A DNA stretch of 64,000 nucleotides, from positions 1 through 64,000 of the forward strand of contig ML769659.1 in the NCBI GenBank assembly GCA_009733575.1, in the 5' to 3' direction. Below the pieces are notes generated by a model. That model searched no databases. It was given only the letters and a program-made list of their open reading frames with translations, and was not told the DNA's origin. The position numbers were made by a program, and so were the translations under genes. Each line of letters begins with the position of its first letter. The first letter of the stretch is position 1. Source of the stretch: Gymnopus androsaceus JB14. Its lineage: Eukaryota; Basidiomycota; Agaricomycetes; Agaricales; Omphalotaceae. This document shows positions 1-11,316 of the stretch, one piece after another.

Positions 1-1459
1 GTACTCAAGGACTATATTGACAATTGCTTGGGCAAAGAAAAAATTACAGCTGGGATGAAGGTAAAGAAATGCCAGAAGCCGTTGTCACTAGACATTTCAG
101 AAGATCGTGAGGGTGTACTATAGAATATCGAGCCGCAGTGCAACTTCAAATCCACTATCGCGTAAAATCCTCGCGAGACGTGCATACTAGTACTTGCTAG
201 GTTATTTTGGTCAAGATTCAAGTTGGCCTTTGTATTTGTTGCGAGGATCTTGAGATGCAGGATGACTTGAGCACGGGATTTTGAATTAGATTGGAGACCC
301 CAGCCCAGGTTGTTTTATAATGCTACAAGCAGCCAGATTAATATGCTTGTATAAAACGATTCTGGAGTGTATCTGCGATCATCTCGTCGTTTGACAAAAG
401 AAACGCCCATTGAGCGCTTACGGACCGCGTTTCTGAGCATGATTTTTTTGAACTTTGCTCTCAACCAACTCTTGACATTCATTCAACATGACAAACCTTA
501 GCTAAATATCTACAGGCCATGGTGGGTCTATTTTATCTGTTTACGGTGCTTATCTCCAAGTTTTTTTAACTTGTTTCCTGGTTATAGCTCAATCTTTCAC
601 AAATAGCATCAACTCATTGAATCGCTTTCTCTGTAGGCTCAAGTTATTGTATGGCGACTCGACCTGGGCACAAATGTAAAAGAGCTTTGAATACCACAAA
701 AATGGACCGAACAGCCCAAGAATTTCGTAATGTCTCTGACTCTCTGCTGCACAACTTGACAGAGCTTAAGGGCCTTTGGATACGGTATGTCATTGTAATT
801 CCTTTCTGGTATCTACTAACGTCAATTCCTAATCTTTTTACCATTAGATCCTCCTTTGTGAACTCATCTTTATGCTTCCAATGCTCTCAACCAAATCCAA
901 TACACGTCTTTAACTGACCCTTGCGTGCTTGAAACGGGGAAGGACCTGATCATTCGTCTCATCCTCAATGACGTGAATCCATTTTCACGCCTGCACTAGG
1001 GTCAGCAACTTTGGTACCATCGCAACTGGAATGAAGGTTGGTGATTTTCCCATTGTTTTCAGGTTTTCACCTCGGTTTCTACTCTGCCTACCTCAAAGTT
1101 TATATGCTTTATATCACCTGTCACTGACATCCTCACTACAGGCCGCATCACCAGTTTGATTGAAGTCCAAAAATTGATCTACTACCTTACTTCCGCTGCT
1201 GCCACCCATGACTCTCCCTTCCTCAAGTTCCGGGCTTCGAGATTCTTCTCCTCGTGGACTCCATTGACAAGTACACTTGTTCTCCTTCTCCTCCGACCTC
1301 CGCTCAGCTAGATGTCAAGTATTGTTCTGCTTGAGCGGCGGTTGATTTGAGAGGCACCAATCGGATGCGTGATTAGTGCCTTTTTCAAGCGCTTTCGTTC
1401 CGGACTTCTTGTCAAAAACCTGGATGGATTTTCTATCTCAAACTTATGTTGCCCTTTGA
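1..1459. other. No recognisable gene; non-coding or decayed
   Basis: I see no convincing gene. Several short frames are open but none shows a familiar domain. A stretch near 880-990 reads on the plus strand as a short peptide-like run (NALNQIQYTSLTDPCVLE) that could be a decayed exon. It lies just upstream of the Uso1 relic, but I could not match it to that family. The rest looks like unconstrained AT-rich sequence. Confidence 0.4.
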
Positions 1460-2815
1460 GGTTTACAGACTCCCGACATTCAAAAGGTCCTCACTTTTGA
1501 AGGTGCCTTTGAAAAGCTTTTCAACATTGTTAGAGAAAGAGGCGTTGAAGGAGGAGCTGTTGCGCATGAAGCCCTTATTTGTGTTGATAATTTATGCAGT
1601 TTAACTCGTCCAACCAAGTATGTCTTTGTTCTGCTTTAACCCATACCCCTGCTCACACGCGATCAGAGCTACTTTTGAGAAACTGGACTGCCACCTCTTC
1701 TTCTCTCCCTGCTGCTTTTCCCGCCAAATATCCCACACCACAGGAATTTGCTTTGCAATTCTGGGATGATCAAAAGTTGGTGAATGCGCTGGCTATTGTT
1801 GCCATTATAGGCTTGCTTATTGGATCAAAAGGTTATGGTGTACGTCTTTCATTTCAGTTCCTCATTTATACCAGAATAACATCTCGTGAGCAGGGTTAAG
1901 ACTCTTATGTATTCACGTGCTGCCTGATTGAAATCGTGCTTGTATCTAATGTGCACATATCCCTCAAAACACAAGCACTCCATCTTCTTCCTGCAAACCT
2001 CAATCTTCCTTTATTGGAGCTCATCATCACTCCGTACATGCCCATACCTGAGACTAATGGCAAAGAATGGGATTGGTTAGAAGCTGCTTCAGCGTTAGAT
2101 GCTCTTGTTGAATTGGCTTTGAACGAAGAGTACAATGGCCAGGAAAGTGCAAGGAGACTGATGACCGGCTTGGAACTACGAACTGCGGCAGTAGGTGTTT
2201 TCAAGGTACGTATATGTGATCTTTTCTTGTGATTATTGACCTGAGCATGGCATAGAATTTGTTAGGAGGGAAGAAATCAAATACGCTATTATATCAGCAA
2301 TGGTTGTTCCCGAAGGAGCTGGTTTGTTTCCTTTCTCCTATCATTCAATCCTTAGAATAATATCATTCTAGACCCGTCACAGCTTCCGCCAACACCTCTC
2401 CTTCAAGCGCTCTCAATGTCACCAGAAACTTCTGGTCCCCTTGACCATGTGCTAGTGTCCTCGCCCCTTTGCCAGCCTTCTCTTCTCTCATCTGCTATGC
2501 TCATCTCCTCGTTGCAAAACCCTCGCACGGTCTATAAAACCCCAAACTCCAACCCAAATACCATTCTCTGCAGCCGGCGGTGGCAGCTTTTTCGTTCCCG
2601 CCAATGGTCCAGCTCTGGAACCCACGCCTACCGCTCATGAAGAGGATGATGATCCTCCGCAAACGCTATTGCAGATCCTTGCAGAGCATTTATCCTTGGT
2701 GTTGTTGTCCAGGTCAAAAACAGATACACCAAACTTGGAATTGAGAGAATAGAATCAATTGAATGTGGGATATTTGAGGCTTCAAAAGCTGGATGAGGCA
2801 TTGGATTTGGTTATT
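1460..2815 (+). pseudogene. Uso1/p115 vesicle-tethering head-domain relic
   Basis: Plus-strand pieces in shifting frames read like the armadillo-type globular head of fungal Uso1 (p115), which tethers ER-to-Golgi vesicles. Recognisable runs in order are PDIQKVLTFEGAFEKLFNIV (about 1470), QEFALQFWDDQKLVNALA (about 1740), LDALVELALNEEYNG (about 2100), SPETSGPLDHVLVSS (about 2416) and PPQTLLQILAEHLSLVLLS (about 2656). The frame changes several times, at places without clear splice sites, and a TAG stops the last run near 2750. The N-terminal head, the acidic tail and the long coiled coil that follow in the normal protein of roughly 900 residues or more are absent. Family assignment is by eye and fairly secure. 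That it is a pseudogene is inferred from the frame breaks and truncation. Confidence 0.7.
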
Positions 2816-3385
2816 TAAGGTAGCCGTTATTGATTAATATACAGTGAATGGATAAAATAATGCTGCTACATGGCCCGCCGTAGAAGTCACATAATTGAAT
2901 TAGTATACTCATTAATATCGTTCGTATGAACAAGTGGTTAATGTGCAACATGGGCGTTTACTGGATTGATTAGACGCTGGAGTATTTGTGGAGCGCGGGG
3001 TTCGATTCCTTGAGGCAACATTTTACTCCGGCTCTATATCGGTCCGGTGAATGCTTCCAGTGTCTCCGCTACGCTTATCTTTGTCAGCGCGTACCTCCAC
3101 CTTGGTGACTCATGGTCCCAACGGTTTAGGATCTGGCACTACTGGCGTGATGGATAAATCCCTTGGTCGCAGTGGTGCTATGGATTTATCCCATAGCGCC
3201 ATTTCAGTGGCATTGGCTCTTCTGTGGATACATCCTTACTGAAACATTTGCTAAGTAGGGATATATCCCAGACTCAAGCCTCTTGGATAACAGTTACAGG
3301 TGATCTCGCTGGGCGATTCGAACCCACTCAGTCAAGTTACCATTCTGCCCTATTCGCAGTTATGAAGAAGAACGGAGTTTGATTA
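2816..3385. other. No gene seen between Uso1 relic and retroelement
   Basis: No domain is recognisable. The sequence may include the decayed 5' portion (gag/protease) of the retroelement that follows, but I found no primer-binding site or 5' LTR. A tRNA B-box-like GGTTCGATTCC occurs near 3000 without a matching acceptor stem. Confidence 0.4.
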
Positions 3386-6300
3386 GTGGTAAACCATGAA
3401 GAGCTGAATGCAGTCTCTATCAAGGATTCTAGTCTTCCTCCAAATATTTCAGAGTTTATTCAAGATTTTGTAGGTTTTTCCATGTACGGTCTCTTTGACC
3501 TATTCTCTGGGTTTGACGCGAGATGGGTGTCTGTCCACTCAAGACCTTTGCAAGCATTTCATTCCCCAGCTGGCACGCAACAACAGGCTACGCTCGTACA
3601 AGGTCATATGAACTCCGTCCAAGAGTTCCAACGATGCGTCGATTACTCTCACTCACATCCGAGATTATGCTTGTGCGTTTGTAGACAACTGTGCTGTGAG
3701 GGGTCCTCGCTCTCGATACAATAACATCGAGATTCACCCTGGAATTAGGAAGTTTGTCTGGGAGTATGCACAATGCATGGATCTCATGTTGGGATGTCTC
3801 ATTCGGGCTGGGATGACTGCTTCTGGTGCAAAAGTTATCCTTGCTGCTTTTAAACTGAAGATTGTAGGTTCGATGGTATCACACGAGGGCTGGTGGATGG
3901 ACATTACGATGGTCTCGAAAGTCCTGAATTGGCCGGTGCCGACTAACCTCACGCTTCTCCACGGTTTCTTAGGACTGCAGGAGTTGGAAGGAGATGGATC
4001 AAAGGATTTGCAATTATTGCTAAGCCTTTGACTATTATGCTCTGTGGAACTGACGAAATTACCTTCGAGATGTCAACCGAAGCTTTAGAGGCGTTTGAAG
4101 AACTCAAGCATCGCATTTCCATTGCGCCTGTCATCATCACCATAGACTACCAGGTCGCAATACTCTTACTACGCAAGATCTTACGCAAATCCGACGAAGG
4201 ATTAGTCGTAGTTGCCATGGATGGTTGATCTACAGGTGCTGGTTGGGCGTTTACCAATATTGTGAAGGAAAGAAGAGGCCCGCTGGGTTTGGGTCATGCA
4301 TGTTCAACGAAAGAGAACAGAACTACGGTCAGCCCAAATCCGAATTATACGCTACTTACCGTGCTTTCAAAGAGCTCCGCCACCAAATTTGGGGAATCCT
4401 TTTTAGACTCGACCACGATGCTATATCCCTTGCCAAAATGATCTCGGATCCTGACGACGTCCCCAATGCTCCCATTATGCATTGGATTGCTTACATCTGG
4501 CTATTCAATTTGAAACGAATCACGTCCTGCATCTCAATCACAAGAGTAGAAGATGGTCTATCAAGAAGACCCCACGTTCGAGGGCGAACACATAGAGACA
4601 TGCGAAGAACAATATGCTTTTCTGGACGCTTTTCATAAACACAATCAAGGTTTCAAGATCAGCTAATTACATTTTCGATTCGCTTTTTATTAAATTTTCC
4701 CCCAACTACGATGATACATGGAGAACACAGCTTGTGAACCATTGCGTGGCCAAGTCCAGTGCACTCCAGCTCTACGAGCCTCATCCTGGGACAATTTTCT
4801 CGCTTTTCTGATGCTTTCTTGTCTTTCTCGTCACGTTCCGCTCTTCGTTTTGTTTCTCAATATGATATTTGCTCACTTCCTGAGTTCCTCGAGAGACGAA
4901 CCCCTAGGAACATCATACAAACGTACTCCATTGGAGGCGAACTGATATCCACAGAGATCACGACGTACAACGTGTTCTCGACACACTCAAATATGCAAAA
5001 ACCGAAACCACACTCCTTCAAGATACTCGATAGTGATGGGATGGACTACTGGAACGAGATCAGGAAATATCTGTGTAGTCCCCTCCTTTTGTGATACTGA
5101 TTCAAGGAGATTGGCATATTACAAATGCACAAGAAGGTTTTTCTTACGAGATGGAAAAATTTGGCTTACTCCGAAGAGGAATGGAGACAATTCACTGCCT
5201 AGACTTGTGATTGTGGACGTAGACCGTCGTGGATCGTTGATGGCGGAAGCTCACAATGAGACAGGGCATCATGGTTGTGACGCGACTTATATGCATCTGA
5301 AGCTTTGTTTTTATTGGCCGAACATGTATAATGCTGTGTCGTACTTTGTACGCTCATGCATTGAGTGTCAGAAACTGATTCATCCTCTCCCGGTAGTTCC
5401 ACATAACATCTCATGGCAGACTCCTTTGCTTTGTCACTTCAATCTTGACAGTATCCATATGCTGGATGGAATAGGTGGTTACAAGTACATCATCCAGGCC
5501 ATCGAACCAAATATTCTCTGGGTCAAGGCGGATGCTTTGAAGAAGCTAAATGCTAGGTCAGTCGCGAAGTTCATCTAGACTAACCTCATTTGCAGATTCG
5601 GGTGCATCCCGGTTATCTCCATGGACGGTGGTCCGGAGTTCAAGGAAGAAGTATTGCAACTTCTTTGTACACAATATTGGTGCAAGATTGTCCTTTCGAC
5701 TCCTTACCACCCTCAAGGTAACACTACGGTTGAACGAGCTCACATTCCTCTTGTGGAGGTCATTGTCAAGTCGTGTGGTGATCACATTGGCCAATGGCCG
5801 AAACACTTGGCTCCCGCACTATTCGCGATTCAAGTTACGATTTCAAGATCTACTGGTTTTTCCCTGTTTTATCTACTGTATGGTACTCACCCCGTTCTTT
5901 CATTTGATCTCGCAGAATCCACTTGGTCAACACTCGATTGGGATCAGGTAAAAGATACAGTTTCTCTCCTGGCGACACATATTCTCCAATTGAAACGAAG
6001 GGATCCAAAACTTCAAGAAGCAAACGAGTCTGTTTGACATTCAAGACAACGCGCTATCAACAACCTCATGAAACGCCATCACAACCAGCTCGATTTCCAT
6101 GAATACGAGCCCGGTATGTACGTCTGGCTGAGGGAATCCCAACTGGAGACCCAGAAAGGTAACAAGACTGACTGGACATACTCGGGTCCGTACGTTATTC
6201 ATGCTAAACGGGAATCGGGTTCGTTTGTCCTCAGAGAGCTCAACGGTGCTATCATGCACAGGCACGTTCACGTTCAAAGACTGAGACTGTTCTTCTTTCA

Positions 6301-6610
6301 TCCTGACAACCAGACGCTAAATTCTTCGATTCCTTCCAGACCAAAAATCCGCAGAACCAAAGTCCACTTGATGCAGCAGGTCAACACCGAGATGTCCGAG
6401 GGGCCTTCTGAAATGAGTCTGACATACTCAGACATTCACTCTGGTCATTTCTCCACAGTCTCCACAAGAATTCAAGATATTGTTAAAAACGAGGCCATGG
6501 AGGCTCTCAAAAACGGTGTGTCATCATCCAATTCATCTTATTTCGTTTGTTCTTTTCCTTTGCGTTCGAGTTGGTCCGAGTTTCACTCAAACTATCCCTC
6601 TCTGTGTTGA
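3386..6610 (+). mobile_element. Decayed Ty3/gypsy-type retrotransposon pol region
   Basis: Domains follow the Ty3/gypsy order. A reverse transcriptase relic has GLFDLFSGFDAR (about 3490) and a YxDD-like box decayed to FVDN (about 3680). RNase H-like sequence lies at about 4230-4520. The integrase has an H2C2 zinc motif (H..H..C..C, about 5250-5370), a core with D in NLDSIHM (about 5450), D in SMDGGPEF (about 5620) and E in NTTVER (about 5735), and a C-terminal GPY-like box (WTYSGPYVI, about 6175). The reading frame is broken by stops at 4226-4228, around 4636, 5094 and 5576-5578, and by several shifts, so no functional polyprotein is possible. No gag, protease or 5' LTR was found, which suggests a 5'-truncated or strongly eroded copy. 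A third ORF and a putative LTR follow downstream. Confidence 0.85.
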
Positions 6611-6800
6611 CGTGACACATTAGCACTTCCCGATTGAGCACTCAGATTGCTTGATCAATTCAATTCCCTGCTTCTTTTCATCATGTTAATGTTGCTTCTT
6701 TCAGCTGTGGACTCAGATATAATCCCTCGTTTCTTTTGATTGAAAAATTTCTCTTTCTTTCTCCCCATCATGTCCATCTCTCCTGACTTGGGGGGGGATT

Positions 6801-8592
6801 TTGCATTCCACTGCCGTTTCCAGTGATATTGACATTGCTGAAGGCTACGATTCCCGCTCCTTCAATCCTGGTCCTTTTCAAGACACGTCCACCGCGTTCT
6901 CTTCTCGTTCTTCCTCTGTCGTTTCTAGTCATTCGTCTGTGTCCTCCTTGATCTCTTTCTACGCGGAAGCTGAAGCTCCAAACCAAATGGCTTTGGTACC
7001 ATATATTAGTCCAGAATTGTTGGCTTTTCTGCCTCTGCCTGTAGTTCTCATGCAGCGCAGGGTCATTGATTCTTTCGAGGACCGCTTGTCTACATGGTCC
7101 GAGGAAGAGAGGTTGTATTTTGAACATCACGACGCTGTTTTTACTCGATTGGTTACTGGCGATCCCCCTCACATCAGGAAAAATGGTCTGGGCCAAGGAT
7201 AGCCTAGGTAACCTAAGCCTCCTAGGTTACAGGGGCTGGACTTGGGATGGCCTAGGCAGCCTAGGACTATCTCAGGCTGCCTGAGGTTTCCCCAGGGTTC
7301 TTCCAGGTTTCCTCAGGTTTTCTCAGGTTTCTCAGGTTTTCTCAGGTTTTCTCAGGCTTTCTCAGGTGACTCAGGTTGTCAAAAGTCCACCCCCTAATTC
7401 CTAGGTCATCCTAAAGGAACCTAGGCAACCTAGGTGGCCTAGGTGGCCTAGGTGTCTTTGAGTTACCTTGAGGTTAACTTCAGGCCATCCAAGGCCCAAA
7501 CAGTTTTTCCTGATGCACTTCCCTTCCACAGGTTACACGAATTCTCTCCGAAGTGAGATTCGTCATCTCTCCGTCATTGCTCCCCAGTACTCTCGCAGCC
7601 ATATGAGATCGAGACCTGTGGCCACGGATAACGAGTACGAAAGAGCATGGCATGAGTCTCACTTTGATGACCACCATGATTGGCTAGAGTATGGGCGAGC
7701 TTGGCATGCCATTCGTATTGCGTACGGCGACAATGGTTGCCAGCCTATCTTTTATTTTCCTATTGCTTCGTGCACCCCTTCTAGATTGTCCAAACGTCCC
7801 TGGGGTGTCTTCACACCAAACGGCATCCTACAGGGTGATTTCTATGACGAGATCACTCCTGCTCCTCTCAACGAGTATCCACGCAACTTGGGTACTGGTC
7901 CTCGCAAACACTTCTCAATTCTCGGTGTTCATTATGACAAACGCGAGGACTATATTGATCGCTATCCCCATGATTCCCCTGTCTGTTAGGACCTCGCTAT
8001 CCGTTTCATGTACGAGGAGACTGCTGAGGTCGAGCTGGGTGGTGAAGTTTTCTTCGTTCCCATCACCAAATTCGTCTTTTGTCGCGATTCCGACCTTTCA
8101 TTTATTGAAATCTACAGAACGGTCGCCAACTACGGTGTCACAAATCGTTATAGCATTCCACAAAATGTGTCGTCCTGTCTCAGCAAGAAGTCCTTCACTG
8201 CGATGGTCAAACGTTTCCGCCTCCCCACTGACTCCGAGCGCATTGATTTACGTGGTCAGCCATTAGGCCCTCTCGAAGTTCTTATCAATCGTCATTCAGG
8301 TCATGCTCTTTACCGGAAAGCATCTCGTAATATGGTGGAGGAAGAAGCGTTCGTGTTGTGGTTGAAGACCTCGACACGGAACGAGTATTGGAGCAAGGAC
8401 TGGTTTGATTTCTACTCATGTTTTGTTCGTTCTAGCGCAGCAGCTCACCATGTCTGGACCCCCGACTTTGATAGCTGTGTCGAATGGGCGTTCTACGATC
8501 TGCCGGATATCTCGTGGGATGTGGAATTGGTGTATGGTGGGATGAATTCGTCTGGATATTGGCAAGGGATGGTTAGATGGTTCCATGGTTAG
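6801..8592 (+). pseudogene. Extra ORF between pol and 3' LTR of the retroelement
   Basis: A long coding-like region follows integrase on the same strand. The first segment (6801 to about 7189) is Ser-rich and then reads PELLAFLPLPVVLMQRRVID and STWSEEERLYFEHH. After a 308-bp insertion the frame resumes (about 7498-8592) with segments such as YERAWHESHFDDHHDWLEYG, RKHFSILGVHYDKREDY and DFYSCFVRSSAAAHHVW. It is interrupted by one in-frame TAG at 7987-7989, after which the same frame stays open for another 200 codons. A possible intron (GT near 8590, pyrimidine-rich AG at 9016) would join it to an open frame ending at a TAA near 9192. I recognise no domain. The position matches that of an env-like or accessory ORF of Ty3/gypsy elements, but there is no signal peptide or obvious membrane segment. 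It may encode a host-derived or element-specific accessory protein. Confidence 0.55.
7190..7497. mobile_element. Small inverted-repeat element rich in CCTAGG/CTCAGG motifs
   Basis: The 308-bp insert splits the extra ORF of the retroelement. Its ends are imperfect inverted repeats: GGGCCAAGGATAGCCT on the left, and the right end, reverse complemented, reads GGGCCTTGGATGGCCT (13 of 16 match). Inside are many short direct and palindromic repeats (CCTAGG, TCTCAGGTTT). There is no clear target-site duplication and no ORF of its own. This resembles a non-autonomous foldback or MITE element. The superfamily cannot be told from the sequence. Confidence 0.6.
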
Positions 8593-9192
8593 TTTGTATC
8601 TGTCACGCGTCCACAATTTTCCCTCCCGCGTCCATTACCTCCCTGTCACCATCCTCTCTCTGCCACTTCCCCTCTTTCGTGTTTTGTTATTTCTTGTTAT
8701 TCCCCCACGCGTCATTGTTCCCATTTGCCTTCGCCTGCTGCATCTGTTTACTCACACTCCCTTTTACTTTGCGTCTGGTACATGGCCGTCTCTCCTTTCC
8801 CTTTTCTATATGTATTATCTTTCTTTAATCTTTTCCTTTCTTTTACTTACGAGTACGAGGCCGTACTCAAACTATCCCTCTCTGTAGAGGAGTTTCATGC
8901 TTCACTCATCGATAAGTCATTCTCGATTCGTTCCTACGTTACTCCACATTCTCCTTAGCTCTCAATGTCCTCATTCTTTCACTTCCCTTCCTTCCCTCAT
9001 TACTTACCCTTCCAGGGATACGAGGAGAAGGTGAAGGAGAGTCCGGGCCTCCACTACGACGCCAGAGCCTTGCCAACTCTGCGGGAGCTTTGTCCACTCT
9101 CTATCGTCGTAGGGGAACGCGTCAAGAGGTACCCCGAATCTTCCTGATCCGGAGCCGAGTTGAACTATTAAAGAAGCCCGGCGTCAATCCTT

Positions 9193-9597
9193 AATTAAAA
9201 AGTCACGCATGAACCTTATTTTTTGTCTCTCTTATACTACGTCAATTCTTCCCCAATGATTATCTCTTTTCCCCCAAAACCACCACCTGCGTGAACGGTA
9301 GTTCAGCAGAATCCCTTCGACACTGACTGTCTACGGAGTAGCAGTCTTTCTTCGAAGTATTTTCGTTCGAGATCTCGCTTAAGAAGCTTAATCTCACTAT
9401 CTTATCGATCTCTTCGTGACCGTGTTCTCAACGCCACTCTCGACGCGTCGAACATATAATTTGTTCGACCCTACGTCTACTTCTTCGATATCCGAGCCTG
9501 TAGACTCGGATAATCGCTACCTACTATAGGTGAAGCGTTGCTTCGACCCGACTAGCGCACTGCTCGTTCTTTCTTAGGACGATACTCTCTTCTACAG
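9193..9597 (+). repeat. Putative 3' LTR of the Ty3/gypsy-type element
   Basis: Non-coding sequence lies between the end of the extra ORF and an abrupt switch at 9597/9598 into an F-box gene on the other strand. The right edge reads TCTTCTACA and the F-box homology begins with the next bases, so the right boundary is well placed. The left boundary is uncertain, since no second copy is present in the window for comparison. It is called an LTR from position alone. Confidence 0.45.
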
Positions 9598-10387
9598 AAC
9601 CAAATCGGTCATATGAATGCCCGCTGGAAGAGCCTGGGGCTCATGATCATAGTTATTGTAGGGAAACATCAGCGACAAGGATTCCAGTTTCACAGAAGAT
9701 GCGAGTGCAAGGACGTCAGCAGCCAAGATCCCCAGGCTTATATCACAGTAATATAAATTCAAGGAGGTTAAATTCGAGAGCTGCGATGTGCTTTCTAGGA
9801 GCTGTCCGGTGAGTAGCAATCTGGAAAGCATTAACGTCGTGACGTTGTGCATTTTCGACGATGCAGCAGCGCAGGTTTTCAGATAAGAGCGAGCGGGTGA
9901 AGCCGGATTTTCGACGACATCGATGTAGACTTTTCGGATTTGGCTGCAGTTATTGGACGCCAGAGGATCTGTGCCACTGCTGACGGATCGGAGGAACGGA
10001 ATGTAATCCTCCTTCAACGTTCCCGATGATTGGTCGATCCTCCGTTGACTAGCTAATACCTCGAATATCAGAGGAAGAGAGACAAAGTGGAAAAATCGGC
10101 AGAGAAGAGCAAGATTTCCAAGCACTTTTTTTCGTTCTTTGGCGATGGCTCGGAATTTCGAATGCGACTGATCTTTGGGAGGATCGAAATAGGTTATTAT
10201 GTCGATGTAGATTTCGTTCGCAATCAAAGGCAGCTCCTTATCCCCGAAACGTCGTTCAGGTGCTAAAAAGCCAAAATAATCGCGATACGTTAGTAAGTAG
10301 TGAAAAAGAATGTAGGTTCGGAGCCTGGTGCTTACAGGACCACTCCGGAGTAGCCTGCGAGTCTTTTGAATTCATGTCTGCAGTCAT
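9598..10387 (-). pseudogene. F-box/LRR-type gene, 5' part, truncated by the retroelement
   Basis: Exon 1 (10387-10336) starts MTADMNSKDSQ. A 73-nt intron (10335-10263, GTAAG..TTTTAG) leads into exon 2 with an F-box-like helical region (ELPLIANEIYIDIITYF, then KKVLGNLALLCRFFHFVSL) and leucine-rich stretches (QLSNLTSLNLYYCDISLG). The paralogue at 12308-14167 has matching phases at this splice (TGG TCC N|CA) and matching segments. In this copy the protein stops at MTDLVL, exactly where the paralogue reads MADIVLLAANSHL. The next bases belong to the putative LTR, which supplies the TAG stop. F-box proteins are substrate adaptors of SCF ubiquitin ligases; the LRR part would bind the substrate. The missing 3' part is not found elsewhere in the window. 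Confidence 0.7.
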
Positions 10388-10571
10388 ACTGGATCCAGAG
10401 GGTTCGTGGGGGTGGTGGTTGAAGAAGAAGAAACTAAACGGGCAGTACCCTAGTCTAGGGTTGATGGGATGGCGCAGTGGTTCAAAAACAATCCTAAGCC
10501 TCGAAGCAAGAAAGCACTCTGCTGAACTATGAAGTGTAACTATGCATTTATTAAACTTTAATATCATAGAA

Positions 10572-11224
10572 TCAATAGTCTTTCGCCAGAGTAGATACCA
10601 TTCCCTCACGATTCATATTCAGCCCGAACCTCAGGTAACGCATCTCGAACGCTACCCATGTCCATCCTCGGCCCATCCTCGGCCCATCCTTCACCAGCAC
10701 CCGCTCCTTATCTACAGTATCAGTATACGGCATCTCCCCCTTCAAATCTTCATAAAATTCTCTACTCATCCCGCCTTCTCCCTATCCTCGATATTGAACG
10801 GGCCTTTGATATCACCACGCCAGCATCGACGAGCTTCATTTCTGAACTCCAGGACAGGATCCACTACCAGTCCCTGTTCCTTCTGCTTCTGCTGGCACAT
10901 CCACATAAACCACCTATGCCCCGCAGTAACATGTGTTACCTCGTCAGCATGAATCACCTCCAATACATCAACGCTCTCTTTATCTCCCGCTTTTCTGAAT
11001 TTCTCGATGGTCTTGGGGTTGACATCGAGGCCACGAGCTTCATGGATTAGGTGGATAATTGCGAGACGGGAGAGGAGGGAAGCGGATGTATGGGAGGCAG
11101 ATTCCCAGAGGGAGGCGTGGACTGGCAGAAAACCGTACGGTGTTGAAAGGGAGTCGAGACGTGCACGGAGGAGGGAGCTCTCATCCAACGCTACTTTTGT
11201 CGGGCGCCTTTTACTAGCGCCCAC
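10572..11224 (-). pseudogene. C-terminal half of a Rieske-DUF455 fusion gene
   Basis: The sequence encodes the C-terminal part of a DUF455 ferritin-like domain: RLDSLSTPYGFLPVHASLWE, RLAIIHLIHEARGLDVNP, IEKFRKAGDKESVDVLEVI and HADEVTHVTAGHRWF. These include the E..H residues expected of a di-iron-type four-helix bundle. A one-base deletion near 10768 (...EDREKAG then SREFYEDLKGEM in another frame) breaks the frame. The start is artificial: MGASKRRPTK runs into KVALDESSLLRARL, so the Rieske domain and the first DUF455 helices are missing. The missing 5' half is found on the plus strand at 48526-49573. The shared upstream motif GGGCGCTA..GGCGCC, also seen at 48424, suggests an internal deletion that removed the 5' half from this copy. 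Confidence 0.8.
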
Positions 11225-11316
11225 CGATCTACCGAAGTAAGTATCAAGTATGGATATAAAGAAAGATGGATTATGGTTCGATAAGTGTAGGTATGCTCGA
11301 GGCCTAATATGTTTAT

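Noticed and set aside
2941..3025. tRNA-like B box (GGTTCGATTCC) near 3000
   Set aside because: No 5' acceptor stem pairs with the bases after the T arm and no proper A box is found, so a tRNA gene is not supported.
10461..10500. A-box-like TGGCGCAGTGG
   Set aside because: There is no B box at a suitable distance and no tRNA fold.
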